A stretch of 53,357 nucleotides of DNA from Gnetum montanum (Eukaryota > Streptophyta > Gnetopsida > Gnetales > Gnetaceae). The notes under the pieces are model-generated. The model was not told the DNA's origin and ran no database searches. It saw only the letters and a list, made by a program, of their open reading frames with translations. The stretch covers positions 26,473 through 79,829 of the forward strand of contig MNCI01004450.1 of NCBI GenBank assembly GCA_015680685.1, in the 5' to 3' direction. Position 1 is the stretch's first letter, and every line of letters starts with the position of its first letter. The position numbers were made by a program, and so were the translations under genes. Positions 43,380 through 53,357 of this stretch are shown piece after piece.

Positions 43380-45240
43380 TACATCCACAAATGGATCCAA
43401 CAAAAAGAAGGTGGATGAGTGGGAAGTTGTAGATGAGATTCTTTTTTCTTCAATGCTTCTAGTGACAAAGAACATTATTACAAAATGGTGTAGAATTGTA
43501 ATACAACATAGGACATAGTGGATATGTTCAAAAGGGCTTTTGCAAGAAGTTTGATATGAAGTTCATTTATCTTCTAAACAAGATGAATAGATTAAATATG
43601 GAAAGGGGAAAAGCCTTGGAAGTCATTGATGAGTTTCAAAGAATCAAAAAAATCCTTGACAAAGACTTTAAGAAACAATGCATTGCTTGAGTCTTTTTCA
43701 TTAAAATGCTCAAGTAATTCCTATCTACGATTCGGGGATTGACATTGGTAGGTTAGAGGTATAGATTTTGAAACCCTTGCAAGTGTTCTAATAGATCTTA
43801 ATAAAGAATACAATGCCCACACTTGAGATGTTGGAAATATACACTGTGTTATGGTAATAATGAAAAATAAATTAATTTCTCAAATCCTCATGAACTTGAT
43901 AAAATATTTCCTATGTTACATATGTTGGAGATTTTTTCATAAAAAAGGCAAAATTAGGAGGAAATTAAAGGGACATGCCCTTCCAAAATAAAATTGCAAT
44001 TATTTGATACACAAATGTAATAAATTTTGTCCCTAAACTTTGTTAAGAATGTTGTCCTTTCCATAATGTACAATGTGGCCTCTATCAAATCCTATAAGTA
44101 GGTGGCCTTATACTCTTTATAAAAAGGATTAGAGGAAATTGAATTGAATCTATTGAATTGTTCGCTTGATTTTCCACAAAAAAAAAAGAGAGACTTTCAT
44201 CCACTCACATTACTCTTACTTATACTCCCATTACTTTCATAACTCATGTATCTTATCATCTATCATAGCCCAGTCATAACAAAATGGGGTTGGCTCATAA
44301 CTCACATGTATCTCTAGCTCACAAATACTCATAGATATTTACAAACACTTATAGAACTCTTGTAGGTTAGAAGATAAAGTTTGGATGCTTCATTTTCTGT
44401 CAAACACCATAAGAAAGAAGTTGAACAGTCACAAAGATCTGTAAAAGTTTTTGCCCTAATTTGGAAAGATAAATATCTCATTTGGCTTTCAAACTTTTCA
44501 AGAAGATAGAGTACTATAGGCCAAATCTAGAGAGTCTGAGATTGTTGATAAACTTTTATAGAAAACAAAGTTATGGTTCATTGTAACCCACCATAAACCT
44601 TTCTGGCTAGTGGTCAACTCATGGTCAGAAAATATCAACTTGGCTACTTGCATCTCCTTGGCTTTAAACTCACACTAGTATTGGGAATTTGATGTTTGAA
44701 CAAAATACAACTTATGCCCAACTTGTTGCTGGGTCATCACCTAGAGAAATTGACTCATGTTGCCTTGATAGTGGACATTGGGCTATTTCTTTTAAAAATT
44801 GACATTTGGTGCAACTTGTATTCCGGTTGTAGTCAAGTCATGATCTAGAATTCTGAAATTTTAAAGGTCCAAGGTCAAAAAATAACCTTGTGTTGACTCT
44901 TAGCTTCCCAATGAATCTTCAATAGGGAAAGTATGGAAACAAGTCCCTCAAATGATGAGGCAAACTACAATTGTGGTAGCAAGAAAGAAGATTTGAAGAG
45001 CAAGGGTAAGCAAAAACAAACTCAGATTAACCAAAAGAACTAGAGTTAAGAAGAAAAGTGGAGATTTGACAAAAAGAAGAAGAAGAACATGAGTCACAAA
45101 AGGTTTAGTAGAAAGGATCACTATGCATTAAAGTGCAAAATTTCATATGATCAAATTAAGAAGAAAGGTCAAGCACATCTGGTATTGAGTCTAGATAAGG
45201 GTTATACTACAGTCATAGTGATCACAACTTTGTAGCACTT
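43380..45240 (+). pseudogene. Ty1/copia gag region, heavily degenerate
   Basis: Near 43,550-43,680 is a UBN2-like Gag block (MKFIYLLNKMNRLNMERGKA, then VIDEFQRIKKILD). Near 44,990-45,140 is a Lys/Arg-rich region ending in a decayed zinc knuckle, KDHYALKCK. Between them (about 43,833-44,930) lies about 1.1 kb of unrelated AT-rich sequence starting TGTTGGAAAT, with a TATAAAAAG at about 44,119. It may be a solo LTR inserted in the gag, but I could not find its end or a duplication. Stops and frameshifts throughout. Confidence 0.55.
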
Positions 45241-46060
45241 GTATATGAGAGATGGACCTATGTCAATAGAAAGACTTCAAGTCAATTGTTACTTCTTCAC
45301 CTTTGCTGATGACTATAACAAAAAGGTATAGACTAAATGCTTCAAATACAAATTGTAGGTTCTTGAATCCTTTGAATCATGAAAATCTTTTCTTGAAAAG
45401 GGATGTGAATACACCATCAATGCACCATAAATAGATAATGGAGGGAGCTATGTGCCCAAAGAATTTCTAAAGAAGGTAGGGCTTAGACATGAGACCATAG
45501 TGCCATGAATACCATAACAAAATAGTATGGTAGAAAGAATGAATAGATCACTTTTTAATATGGTCAAATCAATGCTAATATGTAAGAAGCTACATGTCTA
45601 TTTGTGGGGAGCACTTGACACAATAGTCTAAGTAGCGAACAATCTCCTATGAAAAGACAAAAGAGTACCTAATGAAATGTTGGTAGGAAGAGCCGCTTGT
45701 GTGAAAAGGTTCAAAATTTTTGGTTAATAGTGCCATGCATTCATCTTGCCTAAGTACTAGAACAAATTGTTATCATGTGCACAACCTAGATTCTTCATTA
45801 GGCATGGCACAAACAAAAAGGACTACAAGGTGTTCTTTTCATGGTATTGATGGATGCTAATCTCGCAAGATGTTATCTTTGCAAAGACAAAGGAGGAACT
45901 CTTCATGTTGGCTGATAAAGCCAAAGCCCATTGGTTGAAGTAAGATGACCAAACTTTGAATGACAAATATGTAGGCATTTTAGTAGTTGGAAGGCAAGAA
46001 GTAACCCTTTAAATGCAATACTTAGTCTCAAATCCTTGAATTTGCAAGAAGGTGATTATA
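45241..46060 (+). pseudogene. Ty1/copia integrase core, degenerate
   Basis: Translation in mixed frames gives FFTFADDYNKKV, then IDNGGSYVPKEF (second catalytic Asp, about 45,430), then QNSMVERMNRSL with the catalytic Glu (about 45,530), LWGALDTIV and VPNEMLVGR, then the C-terminal FFIRHGTNKKDYKVF. This is the copia-type integrase (D,D-35-E) that precedes RT in Ty1/copia order. Many stops, so inactive. Confidence 0.8.
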
Positions 46061-46259
46061 CCAATTATCAAAGCAATAGCAAAGTGCACCAGGAAGATAA
46101 CATGGTTAACAAGAACTATAACTTGGGCAAGTTTAGTAGTCAAAATAACAAGAGGTGCAAGAGTATCATCCTGATTTCAAATAAAGTTGGCAAAATGAGC
46201 ACTTGGAGTTGGAGTGCAAATCATTATGGAAGGAATTTGAAATATAACATATAAAAGTT

Positions 46260-47065
46260 TACTTGCATCATGGAACTAAATAGTTTCAAGGAAGCATTAA
46301 AAATATCTTGAGTGGTGAGAATCAATGTGTGCAAGGAGTATGAAGCATTGGTGAAAATGACACATGGAAATTGTTTGACTTACCAAATGGTAGGAAAATG
46401 GTAAGAAAAAGTGAATCTTTTCAAATAAATTCCACTCAATTGAAACACTCTATAAGCACACAATGTGAGGTTTATTGTCAAAGGATTCATGCAAAAACAT
46501 GACATTGACTACTAAGAATTTTTTTAACCAACTGGTAGATGATGAAAATTGTTGTTGTACTGACTACATGGAGGATACATTAACTTCATGTAAAGACTAT
46601 ATTCCTCAATGAAGGTATGTTGAAGATCTACATGTTTTAGACAATACGATTTAAAGTTTATGAGCAGAAAGCATGCACACTAAAGAAGTCAATTTATGAT
46701 CTAAAGTAGGCACCTCATGCTTGGTACACTACTCTAAATGAGAGCTTAATAAGTTTGGCTTTTCAAATATATGACTATCTAGATGTGAATGCAACACTAT
46801 TTATCAATTACTCAAATGATAGAACCATGTATCTCCTTGTACATGTGGATGACATCCTAATCATAGGCGATAGTGAAACAAACATTGAACATGTGAAGAG
46901 GAGCTTGACAAAATAATTTGATATCACTAATCTAAGGTTAATGAAATATTACCTAGGAGTCAAAGTATTTTAGAGGAAAAACTAAATCATACTCAAGAAA
47001 GAGTATATTAGTGATGTTTTGAAGAAATTTGGAATGAACGAAGTCAAAATAATCTCAACTCTAAT
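46260..47065 (+). pseudogene. Ty1/copia reverse transcriptase, degenerate
   Basis: Recognisable pieces: the FIVKGFMQKHDIDY-like segment near 46,480 (copia LVAKGYxQxxGIDY), the polymerase box LLVHVDDILIIGDSE at 46,834-46,872 (HVDD for the usual YVDD), and LRLMKYYLGVKVF then KKEYISDVLKKFGM. It ends at SXLMEQK, where the insertion at 47,075 splits the frame. Copia RT copies element RNA into cDNA. Inactive. Confidence 0.85.
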
Positions 47066-47074
47066 GGAACAAAA
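47066..47074. repeat. 9-bp direct repeat, left of the insertion in copia
   Basis: GGAACAAAA, identical to 48,180-48,188. Removing the intervening sequence and one repeat restores the expected copia order (LMEQ-type motif, then LRLKDDND). Confidence 0.75.
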
Positions 47075-48179
47075 GGGGGTTGAAGGAGTTGGAGCCAGAG
47101 TCTAAGAGGGTTGTTCACAATGTGCTTGAGGTTGCTAACACTCAGATTCGACACTTGGAGGTGGATAAGGTGCTATTGTAGGCAACGGTGGGGGTAGCAA
47201 GGGAGAATGAGACTATGACGGAGGCTAAGGTGGTTGAGGAGGTAGCAGTGTAGGCTAGGTTGGTGGAGAGGTATATCTAGGAGGCTAAATGGGAGGCTTG
47301 GAAGTAGGAGTTTGCTCGATAATTGAGGACAATAGAGCACTAGTTTGCAGAACGGGAAAAGCACTTTAATGAACCTGGAACCTAAAAGAGTCAGCATTGC
47401 AGGCTACATTGGACAAGTTGTTGAGAGAGCAAGTTTGGGCTGAGTTTTTACAGACAAAGCAACATAACGTTGAGAGGGAGTGGGCTGAATAGGAGTAGTG
47501 TGAACAAGAGTAGCAAGAGGTTAGGGAGTTTCAAAGACAGATTGATCGTGCGCAGAGGCTCGAATGTGGTTGCGTTTTTGCAAGTGTCCATACTAGGTTA
47601 TGGATATTTGATGTAATACGTCCTGGGGAAAACTTCACAGGCATATTTGGTGGACTATAGCTAAGCTTCACTCAAATGGAAAGGATATGGTGGAGCAACA
47701 TGCACGTAAGGTTGAGGCTGCCAAGGAGTTTCAATAAGCCGCTACATTCATCAATATTGAGAAGCATTGAATGGTGCTTGATGCTATTCATGCCCAGGTG
47801 CAGGTGACTTGTCCTTGTGTGTGGCTGTCTAGATAGCTCTAGGTTTGGATCATTTGTAGGATGGTTGTTTTGGTTCGGTGGAATGGTTTTTGTTGGCATT
47901 GTTGGGTCTATGGTGGCTATTGCTAGTGTCTAGGTGTGGGATAACCACACTTGATTTAGTCTATCATGTGAAGAAAAAGGAGAGATGTTAGTGCCTGTAG
48001 GTTGTTAAAGGTTTGGGAACATGATGGAACATGTTCTATTGCAAGAGTTTTGGGGGATGGGATTGTCTCTCCCCTTCCTTGGGGAGGGGAGGTGTATTAA
48101 CCCCAAGAATTTTCCTTTGTAGTTGGTGTGTGTTCTTCGCATTTGTAAATATTTTCTCTTATTAATACAATTTGGCCTA
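47075..48179 (+). mobile_element. insertion of a 5'-truncated gag-like copy 3 within copia
   Basis: A 1.1-kb block, more GC-rich than the host copia, flanked by 9-bp direct repeats. It encodes the coiled-coil part of the gag-like family (VVEEVAV, EAKWEAWK, EREKHFN), then near 47,555-47,760 a block parallel to the end of copy 4 (MWLRFCKCPY, WGKLHRHIWW, VEAAKEFQ, AATFINIEKH). It continues through a 3' untranslated part ending TTAATACAATTTGGCCTA. The 5' half with the N-terminal domain is absent. A truncated start, transcript-like 3' end and long direct repeats suggest target-primed retroposition, although there is no poly(A). In-frame stops are mostly TAG. Confidence 0.65.
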
Positions 48180-48930
48180 GGAACAAAAAAAATCTTGAGA
48201 CTAAAAGATGATAATGACTCTCCACATGCAAATGCAAACTTGTTCCAAAAGACTGTTGTATGCTTGATCTATGTCACTAACACTAGACATATCTTCTATC
48301 ACTGGAATGTTTGTAAGGTACATGGCTAGATCTAAGACTAGTCATTACAATGCAACAACATGTGTGTTAAGACACCTAAAGAAGACAAGAGACCTTGGGC
48401 TGCTATTCAAGAGAAACAATGAATTGAAATTGCAAGAATATTCAACTTAGACTTTGTTGGATGCTTGAATACAAGATGATCAACATTAGCTTACCCAACT
48501 CTCTTGGTAACTTTTCCAGTCTTTTGGAGATCAAAGAGGCAAAAGACAATTATATGTTCCTTAGCAAGAGTAGAATATAGAGTTGGTGCAAAAACATGAA
48601 AGGAAGTAGAGTGGATGAGAAAGTTACTAACTTTTCTAAACTTCATGTAGAAGGGGCCAACCAAAATGTTCATGGACAATCAATTTGCAATTCAATGGCC
48701 AAGAATCTTGTTGATCACAATTGCACAAGACACATTGGCATAAGTTGTATGACATTTGTGAATTAGTTATCTAATATGGTGAATGAATTGCAACACATTT
48801 TAATGGCTAAGAAAATTGTAGACATCTTTACCAAGCAACTTGGCAAAGTGAAGTTTGAATAGTTTATTCTAGTGTGCTTGGATTATGCTCAATAGCCCAA
48901 AGACTTGGAGCACATCTTTTGTTGCCACCT
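48180..48930 (+). pseudogene. Ty1/copia RT end and RNase H, degenerate
   Basis: Resumes after the insertion with LRLKDDNDSPHANANLFQKT, CLIYVTNTRHIF (intact: GSLMYLTxTRPDI), then RNase H remnants: a decayed region near 48,520-48,600, NSMAKNLVDHNCTRHIGIS near 48,690-48,750 (intact: AKNPVFHxRTKHIDI), and IVDIFTKQLGKVKFE at 48,818-48,860 (intact: ADIFTKPL). Inactive. Confidence 0.85.
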
Positions 48931-49560
48931 AAAGTGATTGTTATGATCACTTAGAGATCAACTAGGACTAAGTAACATCTCATTTGGATAATTGGCTACA
49001 TAGTAGAATCATGACCACATAAGCCACCACTATTAGTTTTTAAGAGGCATTTGCATTTTGCATGGGGGTTTTCCTTTGGGCACTCTATTCCTTGAAATAT
49101 ATTTAATTTCATGTCAAGTAGTTGTAGTCGCAAAACCATCTAAACTTATAGGGGGTGTTAACTTATATAAAGTGCATTGCTAAGTTTGGTAGTTTCTCTC
49201 ATATTATCTCTAGAAATTCACATCTTAAAGACAAGCAATTAGATAGTTGGATTATAATGCAAAATATTTTTGAAGTATTATGTAGATGATGTCAAAATGT
49301 ACTTGGAGAATCAAATCCTAACATAAAACTGTTGAGATCTTGAGAATTAAGAGGTCATGAGTTTGAATTGCATGACAAGGTTTTTTGACAGGAAAATTTA
49401 AAGGATTTGGTGGCTGGAAGTTTTAGGTTTGGGTCTAGTTGTTGAGGTATAACCATAATTTGATAGTGATGATAGTGATGTTTTTTACGATTGTTTCATG
49501 AACCACTGTTTCATGAATCGGGGTCAAAGGAGTAGAATAAGCACTGGAGGAAGACATCAA
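48931..49560 (+). other. copia 3' region with polypurine tract and LTR start
   Basis: Non-coding tail of the copia element. TTATAGGGGG ending at 49,155 is the polypurine tract; TGTTAACTTATATAAAG at 49,156 begins what should be the 3' LTR. The LTR end and the 5' LTR were not found, and a boundary with the viral sequence downstream could not be fixed. Confidence 0.5.
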
Positions 49561-49859
49561 CATACAAACACTTCTAGGTGTTCATAAACATCCTCTTTTG
49601 ATGTAGAATACCATTTGTTGCCAGATTTCTCTCAGCGCTCTCAATTCGTTTTGACACCTCAACACAGATATTTGGATGTGGAAGCTCAGAAATAAGGAGA
49701 TATAAGTAAAAATCTTCAAGCTCAGTAGTTATTCACACTGATTCAAGAACCAAAGCTACAAGCATGAAGTAGCTAAGTGATGCTTGGTAGAGGAATGCTT
49801 CTAAGGCATAGTGAGCAGAACTTAGGATTTCTCTTTGCCAATGCCTCTTAGCATTACCA

Positions 49860-49880
49860 AGATACATATTTATACTAGAG
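49860..49880 (-). promoter_or_regulatory. viral promoter-like TATA box
   Basis: The minus strand reads CTAGTATAAATATGTATC (TATA core at 49,866-49,874). It is followed downstream by a GGTAATGC...AAGAGGC context similar to the start of caulimovirid pregenomic RNA. It lies downstream of the last coding region, where the circular genome places its intergenic promoter. Confidence 0.5.
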
Positions 49881-50067
49881 GGAACTGCATCTAGAGACTT
49901 CAATTTAGTGTCATCCAAATCACAAAGCACTCACTAATGACAACTCACAGACCACTTACTAAAGATAAGGATGTACTACACCTTATCAAGACTCTGTAGC
50001 TCTACTTTACATTGTAGATCTCCTTTAGATACAATAATTTACAATAATGGTAGACACCATGATTTTC

Positions 50068-50946
50068 TTAGGCATCTCCTAGAGAATCATAGCTATCATG
50101 GGATCCCACTTCATCAGCTGGTGGTGGAGAGTCCCAGATCCTTCTTCTAATTGAAGATTTTGGTGCTCCAACAAGATATGTTTGCGTCTCACGCCCACTA
50201 TGAGATCTCATATAGGCAATCATGCTATGCATTTGTGCAAGATTTAGGGTTCTTGGTCGATAATGATATTGATGTCCAAGAAATTCAATATTATGTTGGT
50301 TGGAAGTGTAGATCTTGTGATAGAAAGAATACTTGTATGGTGCATTCCAATCTAACCATCTAAAGATACAGGAGGTAAGCAAATATGATGGAGGTCTCTT
50401 GAACCTTTTGATATGGAATGACCTGGCTTCAAGATCACCATAAAATAAGTAATCTCCAGAGACTTCATTGAAGTTTCTAGGAACTTCGTTTCTTCAAACA
50501 TATGGGCATTGTGGTTAGCCTTCAAGATAATGGTCCGAGGTATGACCATATTGGTGCCACCAATTCCAAAAGATATCATTAGGCAAGATCCATGGGTTAA
50601 TTTCAATTTCATAAACATGAAATGGGCTAGGTTTGAATCTAGGCTAGTTAAACATGTTTTGACATGTAGGGAAATATAAACATTGGAATTCAATATGGGT
50701 CTTGAATTTGATTCTATGGTACAAATTATTGCCAAACCTTGGTTCTACATATTCAACCCAGATTTTGAATCTAGTTGCTTGGGAAATATGCCTGACAAGC
50801 CAATCAAAACTATGTCTCCAAGAATCTTGAAAGGGTTCTTGTGTGAGTGTTGCCATTTGCATTTCTCCTCTGTTGCAATGTCTAATAAATTTGGAAGACT
50901 TGAGGACCCAGCCTTCTCTTATTAATAAGTTTGAAACACAAATCAA
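50068..50946 (-). pseudogene. caulimovirid polyprotein C-terminal region
   Basis: Three overlapping minus-strand frames (50,644-50,946, then 50,352-50,735, then 50,068-50,382) continue after RNase H and appear to be one region split by frameshifts. Visible pieces include a Trp-rich SWRHSFDWLVRH and a FWNWWHQYG segment. I do not know the function of this region; in some caulimovirids the polyprotein or a further ORF extends past RNase H. Confidence 0.5.
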
Positions 50947-51430
50947 ACATTAGTAGCCTTAGAGAGTTGAAACTCTCTGGTTACGAAATCAGCAAGGCTA
51001 TTATGCTTGCCATTGATAAATTTAGTCTTAAAATCAAAGTTTGCTAAGTATAAAGCCCATCTAATTAGACGAGTATGAGCTACCTTATTTAAGGCTTCAA
51101 AACTTAAATATTTATCAAAATGCTTCAAATCACTTCTTATTATAAACGTTACATTTTGTAGGAATAGCCTAAATTTTTTTATGCGTTTGACAATAGCAAA
51201 AAGCTATTTATGAGTGTTGTGATAATTTTGTTGAGCTTCATTAAATTTTTTTGATGCATAGCGACATATCCAAATTACATTATCTTTCTCTTCTTTAAGA
51301 GCAGCACCTCAAAACTCATAAGAAGCATCAGTTTCAAATATAAGTTTACCATTTGTAGGTAACTAAAGTTTTGGCAAATTATTACATTGCTTCTTAATCA
51401 ACACAATTGTATCTGTGTGTTGCTTTGTTC
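50943..51430 (-). pseudogene. caulimovirid RNase H
   Basis: From about 51,350 down: ETDASYEFXGAALKEE (first catalytic Asp), RYASKKFNEAQQNYH, a position where the usual catalytic Glu (KE) is now a stop, KFRLFLQNVTFIIRSD, then RLIRWALYLANFDFKTKFI and LADFVTREFQ. The (A/P)DxLTREF ending is characteristic of caulimovirid RNase H. The enzyme removes RNA during reverse transcription. Interrupted by stops. Confidence 0.8.
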
Positions 51431-51443
51431 ATGTTGGAGGATT

Positions 51444-51790
51444 TCAACCTAGTTGTTCATTTAATAATTTTCTGTCATGGGCCAAGTGCTTGTAAAATCC
51501 AGATACATAATTAACACAACCAAGAAACCATTGAAGTTGTGTTTTATCTTTGATTTCATTGGGAAATTTCTTGATGGCTTCGAGGATATGATTTTGTAAG
51601 GTTATTGTCCCATTAGTGATTTGTAATCCGAAGAATTCTATAGAATCCTGAGCTATCTGCATCTTGGTTGGAGAAAGAACTAACCCTTTTTGGTCTACAA
51701 CATCTCTAAATATCTCCAAGTGTTGTTGAGGATTCTTACTCATGACTAAAATATCATCTATATAGACTATAATAAATGGATACCTGTCCT
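51444..51790 (-). pseudogene. caulimovirid reverse transcriptase, C-terminal part
   Basis: One open frame with the polymerase box IIVYIDDILVMSKN, then GLVLSPTKMQI, EFFGLQITNGTITLQNHI and KTQLQWFLGCVNYVSGFYKH. The L(Q)xHI, FPxxIxDKxQLQxFLG pattern distinguishes caulimovirid RT from gypsy RT. The part before the polymerase box is absent: the first seven codons of the frame (to about 51,786) belong to the adjacent insertion. Confidence 0.8.
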
Positions 51791-53357
51791 CTGTGTGACG
51801 CCGCACTTGAGACTGTGTAGCACTTCATTTACCAATGCACCTACATGCACTCCACGTGGCGTATTCTTAGGGTGTGCCCCCTCCCCCTGCGATGAACTTC
51901 ACTGGCGATTCTCAAGCCACGCTACTTTTATGGGTAGCATGGAAGATGAGAAATCGCAAAATCTTCCAACTACGTTGACTACCCCCCCTCCATAGGTGGT
52001 TTCCCAAGCAGAAGCTGCATGGAAAGAGATTGAAGCAGTGATGGGTGTTACACCGACGTATGAGCCTAACTATGCAGCATTCCAAGCAGATGAAGAGCTG
52101 TGGCAGTGCAATTGGAGTGACACCCTACAACGGCTAGTCGATGACCCGGCCCTCCCAAATGACACTTTTTTCACCAACTGGCACAAGGACCGAACCTACT
52201 TTAGGGGCACAGAGGTCATCATCACTGAGTCCTCGATTGCTAGGTGTCTGGGGGCCCAGGCTGATGGCGAAATCATTCTACCTGTCACATGCGGGCTTAA
52301 GGACGTCAAACTTTTCTTCAATGGGTCAACGCCACGCACACAAAGCGGGCAAGTGCCCAGATCCTCTCTACCCTAGATCTGGGCTCGAGCAGCGGATCTT
52401 GTGAACCGATATTTTGTACAATCTGGAAATGGGTCAAAACTCCAAGGCATCCACTTTGCTTTCCTCAAATGCATTAAATTGGAAGTTAGGGTTAACCTAC
52501 CTAGGTTTTTTCTGGTGGCTCTACAACAGCAGAGGCGAGGCCACCACTTTGGGCTCATCCTAGCCTTATGGCAGGGGGCAGCAGGGGGGACAACATCCTT
52601 TGGGGCTGGGGATTGCCCGCACTGGGGGGCTCCCCGTCTGACCCATCCCTTTCGGCCGGCCCAGAGAGTTTGAGGACCCAACCCACGGTGATGTATACTA
52701 GGAGAAGATGTAGCCGTAGGGGACGGAGGACCCCAAACCCCATGGCAGTGCCGGAGATGTCACCACCTGAAACATCAGGGCACAACGAAAGAAGGGACGA
52801 TGCACTACAGTAGGCGACTCTGGAGGCCGCGGCATGCGAAGTTGAACATTGGGAGTGGGAAGCAAAGTGGGAAGAAGCTCTCGCACAAGCACGGATCAAA
52901 ATGGAAACCTGTTTCCGCAAAAGGGAACAAAAGATAATACGGCAGCAAGCCCTGATGGCAGATGCAACCCAGGCCCATTTGGTGGACAAGATCTGGGCCC
53001 AAGTGCGAGACAAGCTGATCCAGGAGGAAACCACCTGAATAGAGCATGAGGTGACTGAGCAAGCTTAGCAGGAGCGAGAGTAGGAGGAGGAGGAACAGAG
53101 ACAGTGCTAGCTAGACTAGGCGCACAAGCAGAGTGCACGCTAGTGGCTTAGGGTTGGATGATGTCCATACATCATTCTTGGCATCAACTGTGATTGCACG
53201 TGGGGGGAGCTCTGACGCCACATCTGTCGAACCTTAGCGTGTTTCCACCTGGACGAGGGGACGTCAACGGAGGATCGAAACCGGCGTGAATCGGCCATGC
53301 AAGAACTCCAATAGGCCGCCAGCTTTGTGGACACAGAGCTTCATCACAACACGTTGG
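51790..53357 (+). mobile_element. GC-rich gag-like element, copy 4, runs off the window
   Basis: A sharp rise in GC content starts at about 51,790, at the breakpoint in the viral RT. A 150-bp leader precedes the ATG at 51,939. The right end is outside the window, so the element type (LTR or non-LTR) cannot be seen here. It is the best-preserved copy of the family found in copies 1-3 and so the most useful for defining it. Confidence 0.65.
51939..53357 (+). pseudogene. gag-like protein, copy 4, nearly open, interrupted mainly by TAG
   Basis: The ATG at 51,939 gives MEDEKSQNLPTTLTTPPP; the frame is then open to 52,671 except for TAG at 51,993 and 52,374. The domain reads AAWKEIEAVMGV, YEPNYAAFQADEELWQCNW, FFTNWHKDRTYFRGTEVIIT, IARCLGAQADGE, then VNRYFVQSGNGSK, LEVRVNLPRFFLVALQQQRR and LILALWQGA. 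This follows the order of the Transposase_32-type plant domain (RG.xV.F....I.xxLG, then a helical half). After a frameshift near 52,670 a basic linker, then a Glu/Gln/Arg coiled coil (about 52,800-53,110), then WLRVG.CPYIILGI...TWGEL.RHICRT (53,130-53,230), shared with copy 3. Role unknown, probably a structural retroelement protein. Confidence 0.65.

Larger units (their letters stand above)
49560..51790 (-). mobile_element. endogenous caulimovirid (pararetrovirus) fragment
   Basis: Minus-strand order: RT, RNase H, a C-terminal region, then a promoter-like non-coding tail. The RT and RNase H sequence types are caulimovirid rather than Ty3/gypsy or copia, and there is no integrase. Integrated copies are common in plants, and gymnosperms have their own lineages (Gymnendovirus, as I recall); which one this is needs a tree. 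All frames are interrupted, so it is a fossil. The upstream part, including movement protein, coat protein and protease, is missing because the GC-rich element at 51,790 cuts in. Confidence 0.75.

Noticed and set aside
51939-52673. TAG read as glutamine by a recoded genetic code
   Set aside because: Neighbouring elements also carry TAA and TGA stops and frameshifts, and the thioredoxin exons show nothing unusual; methylation-driven CAG-to-TAG decay explains it more simply.
1-53357. tRNA, rRNA or other structured RNA genes
   Set aside because: No cloverleaf with A and B boxes, and no rRNA core sequence was noticed on either strand by eye; a dedicated RNA search was not possible.

Overview
This window looks like nuclear DNA of a seed plant, most likely a gymnosperm with a large, transposon-bloated genome. 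It is AT-rich and gene-poor. It is packed with decayed, nested LTR retrotransposons, holds one endogenous caulimovirid fragment, and carries a single recognisable host gene fragment with plant-type introns. Two isolated N bases (5,423 and 14,730) point to a draft assembly. The gymnosperm call is inference; the plant call rests on the families seen.

Layout. (1) 1-18,924: a cluster of elements from one LTR family, here called the GATATC family because short GATATC-like palindromes sit just upstream of the LTR TATA box. Five LTRs are visible: A 1,214-2,081 (+), D 6,463-7,340 (-), B 9,323-10,114 (+), E 12,670-13,593 (-) and C 18,046-18,924 (+). D and E bound a 7.1-kb minus-strand insertion flanked by the same 5-bp duplication (ATGGC). 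It carries a Ty3-type gag but no pol that I can see. A and C instead terminate regions coding for a different gag-like protein that resembles the 'putative plant transposon protein' domain plus coiled coils. A 5' piece of a minus-strand Ty1/copia element (gag, primer-binding site, LTR) lies at 3,122-5,483. (2) 18,925-25,696: mostly low-copy AT-rich DNA with a palindrome, small tandem repeats, a foldback/MITE-like structure and one unrecognised 85-codon open frame. (3) 25,697-31,477: a Ty3/gypsy chromovirus-like element on the minus strand with both LTRs, primer-binding site, polypurine tract, gag, protease, RT, RNase H, integrase and a chromodomain-like tail. It is broken by mutations and by a 5'-truncated RTE-type LINE with a 6-bp duplication. 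(4) 31,478-38,996: AT-rich DNA holding two consecutive coding exons of an h-type thioredoxin (36,033-36,149 and 36,588-36,710). Its first and last exons are not found. (5) 38,997-42,464: a 3.47-kb solo LTR with perfect 5-bp duplications (GGTGG). (6) About 43,380-49,155: a degenerate plus-strand Ty1/copia element, interrupted at 47,075-48,179 by a copy of the gag-like family's 3' part flanked by 9-bp direct repeats. (7) About 49,560-51,790: a minus-strand endogenous caulimovirid fragment (RT, RNase H, a C-terminal region and a promoter-like tail). (8) About 51,790-53,357: a strikingly GC-rich copy of the gag-like family that cuts into the viral RT and runs off the window.

Apart from the thioredoxin pieces nothing here looks like a working host gene; most of the window records successive transposon insertions. 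The observations most worth follow-up are one LTR family that serves two unrelated internal regions, the palindrome arrays in its promoters, and in-frame TAG codons where glutamine is expected across the gag-like copies.
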